From Bacteroidota bacterium (GTDB lineage: Bacteria; Bacteroidota; Bacteroidia; Chitinophagales; Saprospiraceae): a DNA stretch of 64,000 nt. The notes below the pieces were generated by a model. It saw only the letters and a list, made by a program, of their open reading frames with translations, had not been told where the DNA came from and searched no databases. Numbering within the stretch: position 1 is the stretch's first letter; every line of letters starts with the position of its first letter. Shown here in pieces: positions 18,481 to 27,766 of this stretch. Location: the NCBI GenBank assembly GCA_020160935.1, contig JAIUPL010000015.1, forward strand, positions 1 through 64,000, written 5' to 3'. A program made the translations under genes and the position numbers.

Positions 18481-18661
18481 AGGGTGAGAGGGTGAGAGAG
18501 TGAGAGGGTGAGAGAGTGAGAGAGTGAGAGGGTGAGAAGGTGAGAGGGTGAGAGAGTGAGAGAGTGAGAGGGGCGTAGAGTACACGGTGTACTCTACGCC
18601 CCTCTCACTCTCTCACCCTCTCACTCTCTCACTCTCTCACTCTCTCACTCTCTCACCTCTA
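18478..18661. repeat. Inverted-repeat element E6, cruciform-type, GTGAGAG words
   Basis: Arms meet at a single-base centre (18586). They are perfect for 30 bp (GGGGCGTAGAGTACAC and its complement inside, GTGAGAGAG outside) and then continue as out-of-register GTGAGAG words to both ends. The convergent gene stops abut it on each side: TAG then AGGGTGAG for the GH5 gene, TAG then AGGTGAGAG for dnaN. With almost no loop it could extrude as a cruciform. Confidence 0.92.
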
Positions 18662-19777
18662 ATTATTGAGCATTACCGGCATCACCAGCATCAATATCTC
18701 CCGGTCATTGTTATTCTCCTCCACCGGCGTGAGGATACCGGCGCGGCTGGGCGTCGAGAATTCCATTCTGACTTCCTCGCTGTCGAGCACGCCGAGCATT
18801 TCGGCCAGAAAGCGGGCGTTGAAGGCAATTTTCATCGGGCTGCCGTCAAAATTGCAGGTAAGTTGCTCGGTGGCTTCGTTCGAGAAGTCGAGGTCTTGCG
18901 CGCTGACAGTCAGGCTTTTATCATTCACGTCGAGCACCACCTGGTTGGTGGTTTTGTTGGCGTAGATCGCGATACGTTTCAGCGAATTCTGGAAATCGCT
19001 GCGGCTCAGCGTCATTGAATTGGGGTTATCCACCGGAATGACGGCATTGTAGTCGGGGTAGCGTGCATCGATGAGGCGACACACAAGGTGGATGGAGCCA
19101 AATGAGAAAAACGCATTGGCCTTATTAAACGAAATCGTCACGCCATCGCTGGCAGGCAGGGCGTTTTTGAGCAGATTGAGCGCTTTTTTCGGTACGATGA
19201 ACGAAGTAGCCACTTCGCCGGCCAGTTGGTGCGTGGTGTACTTCACCAGTTTGTGCGCATCGGTTGCCACACAAATCAGTTTGTTCATATCCACCTGGAA
19301 ATACACGCCGGTCATCGCCGGACGCAGTTCGTCGGACGAAGTTGCGAACACCGTTTTGTTGATGGCTTCCAACAGGTACTGGCTGTTGAGTTTCACCGTG
19401 TCCACGCTGTCGGGCTCCGGAATATTCGGGAAATCGCTGCCATTTTCACCTGCCAGGCGGTATTTCCCGTAGGAGGAGGTGATTTCGATACCCCAGTTGT
19501 CGGGCTGCACCGTTACGGTGATGGGTTGTTGCGGCAGAGCCTTCAAGGTATCCAGCAGGATTTTGGCTGGAATAGCCACTGAAAAGTCATCATCGGCCAA
19601 TACTTCGATCCCTGTAGCAATGCTGGTTTCAAGGTCGGTAGCGGCAATGGTGAGTTTTTTATTTTCAATTTTAAACAAAAAGTCTTCCAGGATGGGCAAT
19701 ACCGGGTTAGAACCGATCGCGCCGGAAGCGATTTGCAACTGTTTCAGTAATTCGGTAGAAGAAACGCTGAATTTCAT
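18659..19777 (-). CDS. dnaN: DNA polymerase III beta subunit (sliding clamp)
   Basis: 372 residues, normal length, with three clamp domains. It begins MKFSVSSTELLKQLQIASGA, contains HKLVKYTT and FNARFLAEML, and ends LMLVMPVMLNN, close to the usual VMPMRL terminus. The protein forms the ring that tethers polymerase III to DNA and recruits other repair and replication factors. It is convergent with the GH5 gene. No dnaA or recF is adjacent, so it does not mark the origin here. A -7-like TACATTTG lies at 19832-19825. Confidence 0.96.
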   Translation of the reverse strand: MKFSVSSTELLKQLQIASGAIGSNPVLPILEDFLFKIENKKLTIAATDLETSIATGIEVLADDDFSVAIPAKILLDTLKALPQQPITVTVQPDNWGIEITSSYGKYRLAGENGSDFPNIPEPDSVDTVKLNSQYLLEAINKTVFATSSDELRPAMTGVYFQVDMNKLICVATDAHKLVKYTTHQLAGEVATSFIVPKKALNLLKNALPASDGVTISFNKANAFFSFGSIHLVCRLIDARYPDYNAVIPVDNPNSMTLSRSDFQNSLKRIAIYANKTTNQVVLDVNDKSLTVSAQDLDFSNEATEQLTCNFDGSPMKIAFNARFLAEMLGVLDSEEVRMEFSTPSRAGILTPVEENNNDREILMLVMPVMLNN

Positions 19778-19824
19778 GCGTCAGGATTGGATTTTAGTTT
19801 TGGAAAGGCTCTGCCTTTAACGCG

Positions 19825-19832
19825 CAAATGTA
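19825..19832 (-). promoter_or_regulatory. -7 promoter element for dnaN
   Basis: TACATTTG on the minus strand, 47 bp upstream of the dnaN ATG. No clear -33 partner. Confidence 0.45.
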
Positions 19833-19886
19833 ACCTGTCTTGCGGGTCTTTTGTGGTTAAAAAACTAACAAGGTGTGGAAAAAAAA

Positions 19887-20017
19887 GTCCTGAGTCGTAA
19901 GTCCTGAGTCCTGAGTCTGTAGAGTACACCGCATAATCATAGCATCTCTAACCGTGAATGCCAAAAGTACAAAGGTGTACTCTACAGACTCAGGACTCAG
20001 GACTTACGACTCAGGAC
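19887..20017. repeat. Inverted-repeat element E7 (GTCCTGA words), 44-bp perfect arms
   Basis: Left arm 19887-19930 and right arm 19974-20017 are exact reverse complements over 44 bp, built from GTCCTGAGTC words with the shared module GTAGAGTACACC innermost. The 43-nt loop carries the family motif on the minus strand (TTTTGGCATTCAC, 19966-19954). The last arm base is the G of the TAG stop of the OmpA-like gene. Confidence 0.95.
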
Positions 20018-20721
20018 TATTCCAGCACCACCAGCACAACCCGCCGGTTCCACTTCCGGTTTTCCGGCAAATCGATTACCGTGCCATCGGCTTGATCTTC
20101 GCCGTTGGGCGCTACGGGATCGGCTTCTCCGAACACTTTTATGAACATACGGTCGGCACGAATGCCTTTATTAATCAAATAGTTGCGTGCAGCGCGGGCA
20201 CGTGCGCCCGCCAGTTCGACATTTGCTTGCGGGCTGCCGATGCCATCTGTATATCCAAGAATATTAAGCCGGAAGGACTTGTTTTTGATCAGTCTCAAAG
20301 CCACTTTATCGAGTTCGGAGCGGGTGGCAGTCGTAAGTGTCGACAATCCGAAATCGAAATAAACATTCCGGACATTCGCATCTGGATCGGGGATAAACAA
20401 CACGCCGTTTCGGAAGTAAGGACAGTTGATTTCACACAGGATACGTTGTTCTTCCAGGTCGATCACCGTAGCAAATGGAAAGCCTTTGGCAACCAAATCC
20501 TGTTTTACCGTTTCTGCTTCCTGTCGGGTGGCATAGGCGCCTGCAAAATAACGGTACACCTTCATTTGGTCCAGGGTTTCCAGATACGCCTCCACGCCGC
20601 GGTCGGTGAAATAAGACGCTTTCATGGGTTCTTCAAATGCCGCAATCTGCACACGAAAATCCTGCGCAAACGAAAATGAGGGAATCAGAAGAACAAAGGC
20701 AAAGGAAAGGTAGTGGCGCAT
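20017..20721 (-). CDS. SPOR/OmpA-domain outer-membrane protein
   Basis: 234 residues. A signal peptide (about 1-19, FSFAQ) is followed by a SPOR-like repeat region (FRVQIAAFEEPM, YFAGAYATRQEAETV), which in other proteins binds denuded peptidoglycan. The C-terminal half (VYFDFGLSTLT, LGYTDGIGSPQANVELAGAR) is an OmpA-type domain that binds diaminopimelate in peptidoglycan. It probably anchors envelope structures to the cell wall. Its stop overlaps element E7. Confidence 0.85.
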   Translation of the reverse strand: MRHYLSFAFVLLIPSFSFAQDFRVQIAAFEEPMKASYFTDRGVEAYLETLDQMKVYRYFAGAYATRQEAETVKQDLVAKGFPFATVIDLEEQRILCEINCPYFRNGVLFIPDPDANVRNVYFDFGLSTLTTATRSELDKVALRLIKNKSFRLNILGYTDGIGSPQANVELAGARARAARNYLINKGIRADRMFIKVFGEADPVAPNGEDQADGTVIDLPENRKWNRRVVLVVLE

Positions 20722-20921
20722 AGGAACACGGATAACGCGGATGGTAAACGAATTTACACAGATTTCGTGCCGTAAAGGTACATCTCAAACCACTTTCCAG
20801 TCATTCCCCCAATTTTGATTTTTTGAAAACAGGTGAAATTTTACCTTCGCTTCGCCTTGTCCAAATTATACCGGTTTGAATGCCCTCTTCATCAGTCAAA
20901 AATGCTGCACTGTACATCACC

Positions 20922-23900
20922 ATGAAAAAAGTCAACCTTTTCGTTCTTCTTATTGCCGGTTTGCTGGCGCTTTGGTTTTTTGCCAGCCGGGGCACCCACG
21001 CATCGGCCCCTGCGCGCCCCAATGATCCCTGGGTTTTTCGCTCTGTTATCGACAAGCAACCCCGTATGATCACTTTTGCTTTGCACAACAACATGTGGGT
21101 GTCGTATTCTACCGACTCCTGTTCGCTGTACAAGGCCTGGCCGGGTGGCGTCGATTTCACCGGAGCGGTGTACAATATGCGGCACGGCCCGCAACCCATG
21201 AGCGTCGGCGCCGCGTGGATGGAGAACAAAAGCCGCCAACCCTGGCAAGTAAATATCAACGGCAAATCGGAAATGCCGCGCACCGATTACAAAGGCCACC
21301 GTTATTTGAAAGACGGCAGCGCCGAAATCATGTACGACCTGGTGCTTGCCGACGGACAGCGCATTCGCATCAACGAACGCCCCGACTATGTAGAAATCGA
21401 CCGCCAACGCGGTTTTCAGCGCACTTTCACTGTTGAAAATGCCCCTGCAGGCGCCAGTATTGTGCTGCATGCCGATATTTCATCGGTCGCCGATCCTTCG
21501 GCCATTACCACAGATGGCGACTGGAAATCTACCAAACAAACCCTCATCAACAATCCGTACAACTTACGGGCCCTCCATATCGAAGGCGATCTAACGTTGC
21601 AAAACGACCACCCTACCCGACTGACGGCTATGTTCGTGAGCCATCCGCTGGTGCCCAACCCATTCGATGCCGACCGGCTGGCACAAGAGGAAGGCGAAAC
21701 CGGCGCTGGCAATATCAGTGCCGGTGAAAAACTCATGGCTAAAAGTGACTGCCGCACCTGCCACAACCCCGAGGTACAAACAGTGGGGCCAGGCTTCCGC
21801 CAAATCGCCGAACGTTATAAAAACGAGCCACCCATCGTGGAAAAACTCGTGCAAAAAGTCATCAAAGGCGGCGCAGGCGTGTGGGGGGTAGCGGCCATGA
21901 GCGCCCACCCCGACTTGCAACCCGTGGATGCAACGGCCATGATCAACTACGTTCTTTCCCTGGACAAAGGTGAAGACGATGGTGAAGGCAGCAGCGGTAG
22001 CAAACAACTGGGCGATATTCCGGAGTCGTCGTGGCTGAAACCGGATGTTTCCGTTGGCGACAAAGAAGTAGCAGCAGGCCTGACGGTTCGGGCATTCAAC
22101 CTTAGCAAATCGCCCCAGTCGCTCAAAGAAATCAATTTCGAAGGAACACCTACGCTTACTGCCATTGCTGCCAATATCAATGCTTCCGGTTCAGATTTTG
22201 GCCCGTTCAAAGACAATTTTGCCCTGCTGGCAGAAGGGTATATGTTTCTGGATAAAGACGACAATATCCTGTTCCAACTCGGCAGCGACGATGGCAGCCG
22301 CCTCCTGATCGATGGCAAGGAACTCATCAACCACGACGGCCCGCACGGCATGGATCCAAAAGAAGCCGAGGTGGCATTGCGCGCCGGATACCACCCCATT
22401 CGGGTGGAATATTTCCAGGGTGGCGGCGGCCGCGGTATTCAGTTGAAATGGGCGCGTTTTGGCAATACAGAAATGAATGTAGTGCCCGAAAATGCGTTTT
22501 TCCACAAGCGATCCGATGCACTCGCCGACGCTCCGGCCATTATGGGCGGCTCCGCCTCGCTCCCCGGCGACGGTGCGCCATTGCAGGATGTGCATCCGGC
22601 GTATACCCTCACGCAGGCCCGCCCCGATGAATTTCTGCCAAAAGTATCAGGCATGGATTTCCTGCCCGACGGCCGATTAGTGGTGTCTACCTGGGATGCC
22701 ATGGGCGCCGTGTATGTGCTCGACCATGTCGATTCCGGCGACCCATCCAAAATAAAGGTAAAACGCATCGCCGAAGGCCTGGCAGAGCCCCTGGGTATCA
22801 AAGTGGTGGATGGTGTCATCTATGTGCTTCAGAAACAGGAACTTACCAAACTTGTCGACAATGATGGCGACGATATCATCGACGAGTACCACTGTTTTGC
22901 CAAAGGCTGGCGCGCCTCTGCCAATTTCCACGAATTTGCATTCGGGCTGGTCTATAAAGATGGGTATTTCTACGCTACGCTTGCCATTGCGATCATGCCC
23001 GGTGGCGCCAGCGCGCGCCCGCAAGGCCCCGATCGTGGCAAGGTGGTGCGCATCAGCGCCAAAGATGGCAGTATCGAATTCCTGGCGCGCGGCCTGCGCA
23101 CGCCCGATGGCGTAGGTATTGGCCCCGATGGCGAAATATTTATTGCCGACAACCAGGGCGACTGGCTGCCGTCGTCCAAAATTCTGCACCTCAAGCCGGG
23201 TGCGTTTTTTGGCTCCTTTGCGGTGGACAGTGCTACGGTGGCACAAATGCCTATTCAACAACCCGTTGTGTGGCTCCCGCAAGATGATATTGGAAATTCG
23301 CCCACCCAGCCCGTTGTACTCAACGACGGCCCTTACAAAAACCAGTTGATCCATGGCGACGTATGCTATGGCGGCTTGCAGCGGGTATTCATGGAAAAAG
23401 TAAACGGCGACTACCAGGGCTGTGTATTCCGCTTTACCCAAGGACTGGAAGGTGGCACGCACCGCCTCGTGTGGGGCCCCGACGGCGCCTTGTACATTGG
23501 CATGATCGGAAACCCCGGCAACTGGAGCCAAACCGGTAAACTCTGGTACGGACTGCAACGCATGAAATACAACGGTCAGTCGGCCTTTGAAATGCTGGCG
23601 GTGCGTGCCAAAACCAATGGCGTGGAAATAGAATTTACCGAACCCTTGCGCCCCGGCGATGGCTGGGAACCCACCCAATATGGCGTTCACCAGTGGTGGT
23701 ACAAACCCACCAACAACTACGGTGGCCCGAAAATGGACGAACAGGAACTAGCAGTGAAATCAGCCAGTGTTTCCGCCGATCGCAAAAAAGTATTCCTGGA
23801 AATACCAGGCATTCAGCCCAAACACGTGGTACACATCCACCTGCACGGACTTCCTGCCAGTGAATATGGCAACGGCCTGTGGACATCCGAAACATGGTAC

Positions 23901-24656
23901 ACCATGAATGCCATTCCCGCAGCCGATTTTGGCACAGTACTGCCCCGCCCTGCTCCCGTGCAGGTGGCCGACAACACCCTCAGCGAACGCGAAAAAGCGG
24001 AAGGCTGGGCGCTGCTGTTCGATGGAAAAAGTATCGACCAATGGCACAATTACGGCAAAAAAACCATCGGAAAATCATGGATTATCAGCGATAACGCTAT
24101 CCACCTCGATGCCCGGCCCAATCCGGATGGCGGCTGGCAGACAGCCGATGGCGGCGACCTGGTGTCCAATGAAGAATACGGCGATTTTGATTTTCAATAT
24201 GACTGGAAAATCGGCGACTGTGGCAACTCGGGTGTTTTCTTCCACGTATCGGAAGTGCCGGATAAATACCCCTACGGCTGGATGACTGGCCCGGAAATGC
24301 AGGTGCTGGACAACACCTGTCACCCCGACAGCAAGTTTCCGAAACACCGTGCCGGCGACCTTTATGATTTTATCGAATGCAAATACGTGACCGTAAGACC
24401 TGCCGGCCAATGGAACCATGCGCGCATCGTTTTCCGCGATGGCAAACTGGAGCAATGGCTTAATTATCGAAAAGTGGTGGAAATACAAATGTTTGAAAAC
24501 GGGAAACCTACCAAACAATGGCTCGATCTGATCGCTGCCAGTAAATTCCCGAAAATACCGGCGCCCGATTTTGGTCTGCAAACCAAAGGTCGAATGGCCT
24601 TGCAAGACCATGGCAACCTGGTGTGGTTCAAGAATTTGAAAGTGAGAAAACTGTAG
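20922..24656 (+). CDS. Large c-type cytochrome, PA14, beta-propeller and DUF1080 protein
   Basis: 1244 residues from the ATG at 20922, which begins a signal peptide or membrane anchor. Domains in order: an N-terminal region of unknown type, a class I cytochrome c (CRTCH, C277/C280/H281, about 265-355), and a PA14 domain (GSDDGSRLLIDGKELINHDG, about 390-490). Then comes a sugar dehydrogenase-like propeller (FLPDGRLVVSTWDAMG onward, about 570-1000) and a C-terminal DUF1080 (3-keto-disaccharide hydrolase-like) domain (GWALLFDGKSIDQW, about 1030-1240). This suggests periplasmic or surface oxidation of a carbohydrate with electrons passed to the heme (inference). Its TAG stop shares a base with element E8. 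Confidence 0.85.
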   Translation: MKKVNLFVLLIAGLLALWFFASRGTHASAPARPNDPWVFRSVIDKQPRMITFALHNNMWVSYSTDSCSLYKAWPGGVDFTGAVYNMRHGPQPMSVGAAWMENKSRQPWQVNINGKSEMPRTDYKGHRYLKDGSAEIMYDLVLADGQRIRINERPDYVEIDRQRGFQRTFTVENAPAGASIVLHADISSVADPSAITTDGDWKSTKQTLINNPYNLRALHIEGDLTLQNDHPTRLTAMFVSHPLVPNPFDADRLAQEEGETGAGNISAGEKLMAKSDCRTCHNPEVQTVGPGFRQIAERYKNEPPIVEKLVQKVIKGGAGVWGVAAMSAHPDLQPVDATAMINYVLSLDKGEDDGEGSSGSKQLGDIPESSWLKPDVSVGDKEVAAGLTVRAFNLSKSPQSLKEINFEGTPTLTAIAANINASGSDFGPFKDNFALLAEGYMFLDKDDNILFQLGSDDGSRLLIDGKELINHDGPHGMDPKEAEVALRAGYHPIRVEYFQGGGGRGIQLKWARFGNTEMNVVPENAFFHKRSDALADAPAIMGGSASLPGDGAPLQDVHPAYTLTQARPDEFLPKVSGMDFLPDGRLVVSTWDAMGAVYVLDHVDSGDPSKIKVKRIAEGLAEPLGIKVVDGVIYVLQKQELTKLVDNDGDDIIDEYHCFAKGWRASANFHEFAFGLVYKDGYFYATLAIAIMPGGASARPQGPDRGKVVRISAKDGSIEFLARGLRTPDGVGIGPDGEIFIADNQGDWLPSSKILHLKPGAFFGSFAVDSATVAQMPIQQPVVWLPQDDIGNSPTQPVVLNDGPYKNQLIHGDVCYGGLQRVFMEKVNGDYQGCVFRFTQGLEGGTHRLVWGPDGALYIGMIGNPGNWSQTGKLWYGLQRMKYNGQSAFEMLAVRAKTNGVEIEFTEPLRPGDGWEPTQYGVHQWWYKPTNNYGGPKMDEQELAVKSASVSADRKKVFLEIPGIQPKHVVHIHLHGLPASEYGNGLWTSETWYTMNAIPAADFGTVLPRPAPVQVADNTLSEREKAEGWALLFDGKSIDQWHNYGKKTIGKSWIISDNAIHLDARPNPDGGWQTADGGDLVSNEEYGDFDFQYDWKIGDCGNSGVFFHVSEVPDKYPYGWMTGPEMQVLDNTCHPDSKFPKHRAGDLYDFIECKYVTVRPAGQWNHARIVFRDGKLEQWLNYRKVVEIQMFENGKPTKQWLDLIAASKFPKIPAPDFGLQTKGRMALQDHGNLVWFKNLKVRKL

Positions 24657-24801
24657 ATGTATGATTTCCGATTACATGATGTACGATGTACGATTGGATT
24701 TTGGATGGAAGATTTTTGATGGATAGAGATGCCTCAATCAAAAATTTTCTATCCAAAATCCAATCGTACATCGTACATCATGTAATCGGAAATCATACAT
24801 C
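24656..24801. repeat. Inverted-repeat element E8, 51-bp perfect arms
   Basis: Arms 24656-24706 and 24751-24801 are exact reverse complements over 51 bp (GATGTATGATTTCCG outermost, then TGTACGA words). The loop has its own inner stem GATTTTTGAT/ATCAAAAAT. The outer ends lie inside the stop codons of the two convergent genes: one base of TAG on the left, two bases of TGA on the right. Confidence 0.95.
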
Positions 24802-27454
24802 AATTATCCTCCCCAAACCCTGCGTCCGGCTTCTTCGCCGGCGACTTTTTGGCATTCGGGTCTGTGGGAGCGCCGCCATTTTCAGGCGCTTCGTCGCCAT
24901 AAATATCCGGTGCAAATTCTTCCTCGTCGCCCACCGGGCCGGCAGCATCCTGATAGGCAGCACAATTCAAATCAATGCCCAGTTCACCCGGCGGACGCTG
25001 GAACCGTGCGTTGTAATCGTAGCCTGATTTGGGGTCTTTTTCCAGTTTTTGGAAGAAGGATGCCACGATGGGTCGGGCAAGACGGGAACCTTGGCCATCT
25101 GCAAGGCTCAAGAAGCGAATCCAGCGGTCTTCACCACCCACCCAGGTACCTACCACGAGGCGTGGCGTGACGCCCATAAACCAGGCGTCGGTGTAGAAGT
25201 TGGTAGTACCGGTTTTGCCGCCGATGTCGCTTTTCAACGTGTTGACTACTGGTGCGCCCTGCACATTGTATTTGAGCATCTGCGTCATCACATAGGTAGC
25301 ATTGGCGGGCAGCGCCACCCGTTCTTCGGGCATGGAACGGTATATGACCCGGCCGTTTTTGTCTTCAATTTTTTTGATGACGATCGGTGCTCCGTACATG
25401 CCCTTGTTGGCAAAAGTGGAATATGCACCTGTCATTTCCCAAACGGTCAGGTCGGCGGCGCCGAGGCAAATGGCTGGTGAGCCGCGCGGTATGCGATTGG
25501 AAGCCGAGTCGATGCCCATATTGTTGCACAGGCCGCGCACAGGTTCGGTGTCGCCCATTTGTTTCATCAAATAGGCGCTCACGGAGTTGACCGAATTTTT
25601 GAGTGCCTCTTTCAAATTGAGCCGTGCGCCGGAATAGGAACCTGTCGAGTTTTTAGGCGTCCAGTCCACCACATTGGTGAAATTCTGGTAGCGGGCGGGA
25701 ATTGTTACGGGCTGGTCGTACACCTGAAAACAGGGGCTGATACCTTGCTGTGCGATGGCTGTGGCATACACAAACGGTTTGAAAGTAGAGCCTACCTGGC
25801 GGTTGGTGCGAATGTGGTCGTATTGAAAATGGCGGAAATTGATGCCGCCTACCCAGGCTTTCACTTCGGAAGTGGTCGGGTCCATGGCCAGCAAGCCCGT
25901 TTGCAGGAACATACGGTGGTAACGCAGGCTGTCCATAGGCGACATGATCGTATCCTTTTCCAGTTTTGGGTTGTTCCAGGTAAAGACCTTCATTTTGGTC
26001 TTTTGCGCATATTCTTTTTGTACGGCGCTCCGAAGGGCCTGGTATTGGGTTTTGATTTTGGGCCACTCCTTTCCCGACAGGATTTTGCGGTATGCAGCCG
26101 CCTGATCTACCGTAATTTCGCGAGTGGTCAGCATTTTGGTAATGGCCCCGTCACTGGCGTCTTCTTTCAGCATACGTTCGATATCGATATCGCGCAGGGC
26201 AAAATCATAACGATCCTGCACATCTTCCGAAATCTGGTCGAAGTACTTGGGCCACAGCATCTGGAATCGGTCGCCTTCACGCACGAGTTTCCACAAAGCG
26301 TCTTTGCGGATTTGTAGTTCCTCGGCGCCCGCATCGCCGCTGCGATACGTCCAGGGGTCGCGTCCTTTCCACACCTGGAAAAAACGGCTTTGTGCTTTTT
26401 TCATCTGTTCCTCCATCGCCGCTTCTGCATATTGCTGGTAAACGGGGTCGATGGTGGTGTATATTTTCAGACCGTCCTTGTAAATATCGTATTTGGAACC
26501 ATCGGGGCGGCGGCTTTCAGGCTCGTTCAGAATTCGATACAGGTCTTTTTTCAGTTCGGAGCACAGATACGGGGCTTTGTCGTCGGTGAAATTGACCTTT
26601 TTAAACCGGCTCATATCCAGCGGCAGCACTTTCAGGCTATCGAATTGCGCCTCGGTCAGCACATCGTTGTTGCGCATTTGCGCCAGCACGATCCAGCGGC
26701 GCCGGATGGTGCGGTCGGGGAAACGATTGGGGTTGAAATACGATGGATTTTGCAACATACCGATCAACACAGCGGCTTCCTGAATGCTCAGGTTTTCAGG
26801 TGTTTTCCCAAAATACACTTCCGCAGCCGCATGAATACCATATGCATTGTTGATGAAGTTAAACTGGTTCAGATACATGGCGATAATCTCTTCCTTGGTA
26901 TAGGAGCGTTCCAGTTTAACCGCCGTAATCCACTCACGCAACTTCATGTAGACGAGTTTAAACGTCTTTTCAATTTTGCCCATTCCCTTAAAATCGCGAT
27001 CGGAATATAGATTCTTGGCCAATTGCTGGGTAATGGTGGAGCCACCACCCGAACTTTGGTCGGCCATCAACACCGTGCGAAAAACCACGCGCCCTACGGC
27101 ACGGGCATCGATGCCGCAATGTTCGCGGAAGCGCACATCTTCCGTGGAAATGAGCGCGTCTACGAGGTGTGGACTCAGGTCTTCATACGCCACTGGAACC
27201 CTGTTTTCGATAAAATAACGCCCCAGCACCGAATTGTCGGCCGCAAGTACCTCGCTGGCTACTGCCGAAGCAGGGTCTTCGAGTTCACGAAATGACGGGA
27301 TAGCGGTAAAGTTGATGACTACAAAAAGTATCGTCACGGCAATCATGCCGCCGATCAGCAACCGCCAGGTCCAGCGGATGATTTTTTCGTACAGTGGTTG
27401 GCGTTTTTCCTGAAGTGCGGCTTTGATGGTAATGAGTCGCTGTGGTTCAGACAT
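24800..27454 (-). CDS. Penicillin-binding protein 1A, bifunctional peptidoglycan synthase
   Basis: 884 residues from the ATG giving MSEPQRLI; 16 in-frame upstream codons overlap the -7 element and are rejected. A membrane span near 30-55 is followed by the glycosyltransferase 51 domain (STEDVRFREHCGID, GGSTITQQLAKNLY) and then the transpeptidase domain with GSTFKPF (SxxK), the SxN-type SVN segment and KTGTT. It polymerises glycan strands and cross-links peptides at the outer face of the inner membrane. The acidic, Pro-rich C-terminal tail is species-specific. Its TGA stop lies in element E8. Confidence 0.94.
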   Translation of the reverse strand: MSEPQRLITIKAALQEKRQPLYEKIIRWTWRLLIGGMIAVTILFVVINFTAIPSFRELEDPASAVASEVLAADNSVLGRYFIENRVPVAYEDLSPHLVDALISTEDVRFREHCGIDARAVGRVVFRTVLMADQSSGGGSTITQQLAKNLYSDRDFKGMGKIEKTFKLVYMKLREWITAVKLERSYTKEEIIAMYLNQFNFINNAYGIHAAAEVYFGKTPENLSIQEAAVLIGMLQNPSYFNPNRFPDRTIRRRWIVLAQMRNNDVLTEAQFDSLKVLPLDMSRFKKVNFTDDKAPYLCSELKKDLYRILNEPESRRPDGSKYDIYKDGLKIYTTIDPVYQQYAEAAMEEQMKKAQSRFFQVWKGRDPWTYRSGDAGAEELQIRKDALWKLVREGDRFQMLWPKYFDQISEDVQDRYDFALRDIDIERMLKEDASDGAITKMLTTREITVDQAAAYRKILSGKEWPKIKTQYQALRSAVQKEYAQKTKMKVFTWNNPKLEKDTIMSPMDSLRYHRMFLQTGLLAMDPTTSEVKAWVGGINFRHFQYDHIRTNRQVGSTFKPFVYATAIAQQGISPCFQVYDQPVTIPARYQNFTNVVDWTPKNSTGSYSGARLNLKEALKNSVNSVSAYLMKQMGDTEPVRGLCNNMGIDSASNRIPRGSPAICLGAADLTVWEMTGAYSTFANKGMYGAPIVIKKIEDKNGRVIYRSMPEERVALPANATYVMTQMLKYNVQGAPVVNTLKSDIGGKTGTTNFYTDAWFMGVTPRLVVGTWVGGEDRWIRFLSLADGQGSRLARPIVASFFQKLEKDPKSGYDYNARFQRPPGELGIDLNCAAYQDAAGPVGDEEEFAPDIYGDEAPENGGAPTDPNAKKSPAKKPDAGFGEDN

Positions 27455-27481
27455 GGTATGATGGGTTGTTTTGTTGCGGAA

Positions 27482-27489
27482 CAAAGGTA
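27482..27489 (-). promoter_or_regulatory. -7 promoter element for the PBP1A gene
   Basis: TACCTTTG on the minus strand, 28 bp upstream of the ATG. The -33 element is not clear at standard spacing. Confidence 0.5.
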
Positions 27490-27535
27490 GTATTTCCAAC
27501 AAAATATATGAACGTACATGGCGACGAAATCAGCC

Positions 27536-27678
27536 GAGGGTTATTCAGGTGGTGGTATGGACTTTAGTCCGTCGGGACAGCGCCTTTTAAGGCGCTTTAT
27601 TCATAATTTTTGTTTTGAGCGCCATAAATGGCGCTGTCCCGACGGACTAAAGTCCATACCACCACCTGAATAACCCTC
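27536..27678. repeat. Inverted-repeat element E9, 49-bp perfect arms
   Basis: Arms 27536-27584 and 27630-27678 are exact reverse complements over 49 bp, with nested palindromes (GGACTTTAGTCC, and GGCGCT with AGCGCC in the loop). Unlike most elements here it lies between divergent genes, upstream of both PBP1A and the glycosyltransferase, and has no simple repeated words. It may belong to a different repeat family. Confidence 0.93.
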
Positions 27679-27766
27679 GGCAGGTTGAAAAATGCAGCAG
27701 GTATTTGGTGATAAGAGAAATTAAAAAAACCGTTGAACACAAAACATTGTTGCTTTGTCCGCTGAA

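Noticed and set aside
18659-19777. Replication origin marked by dnaN
   Set aside because: No dnaA, no DnaA-box cluster and no AT-rich unwinding region is evident near the gene.
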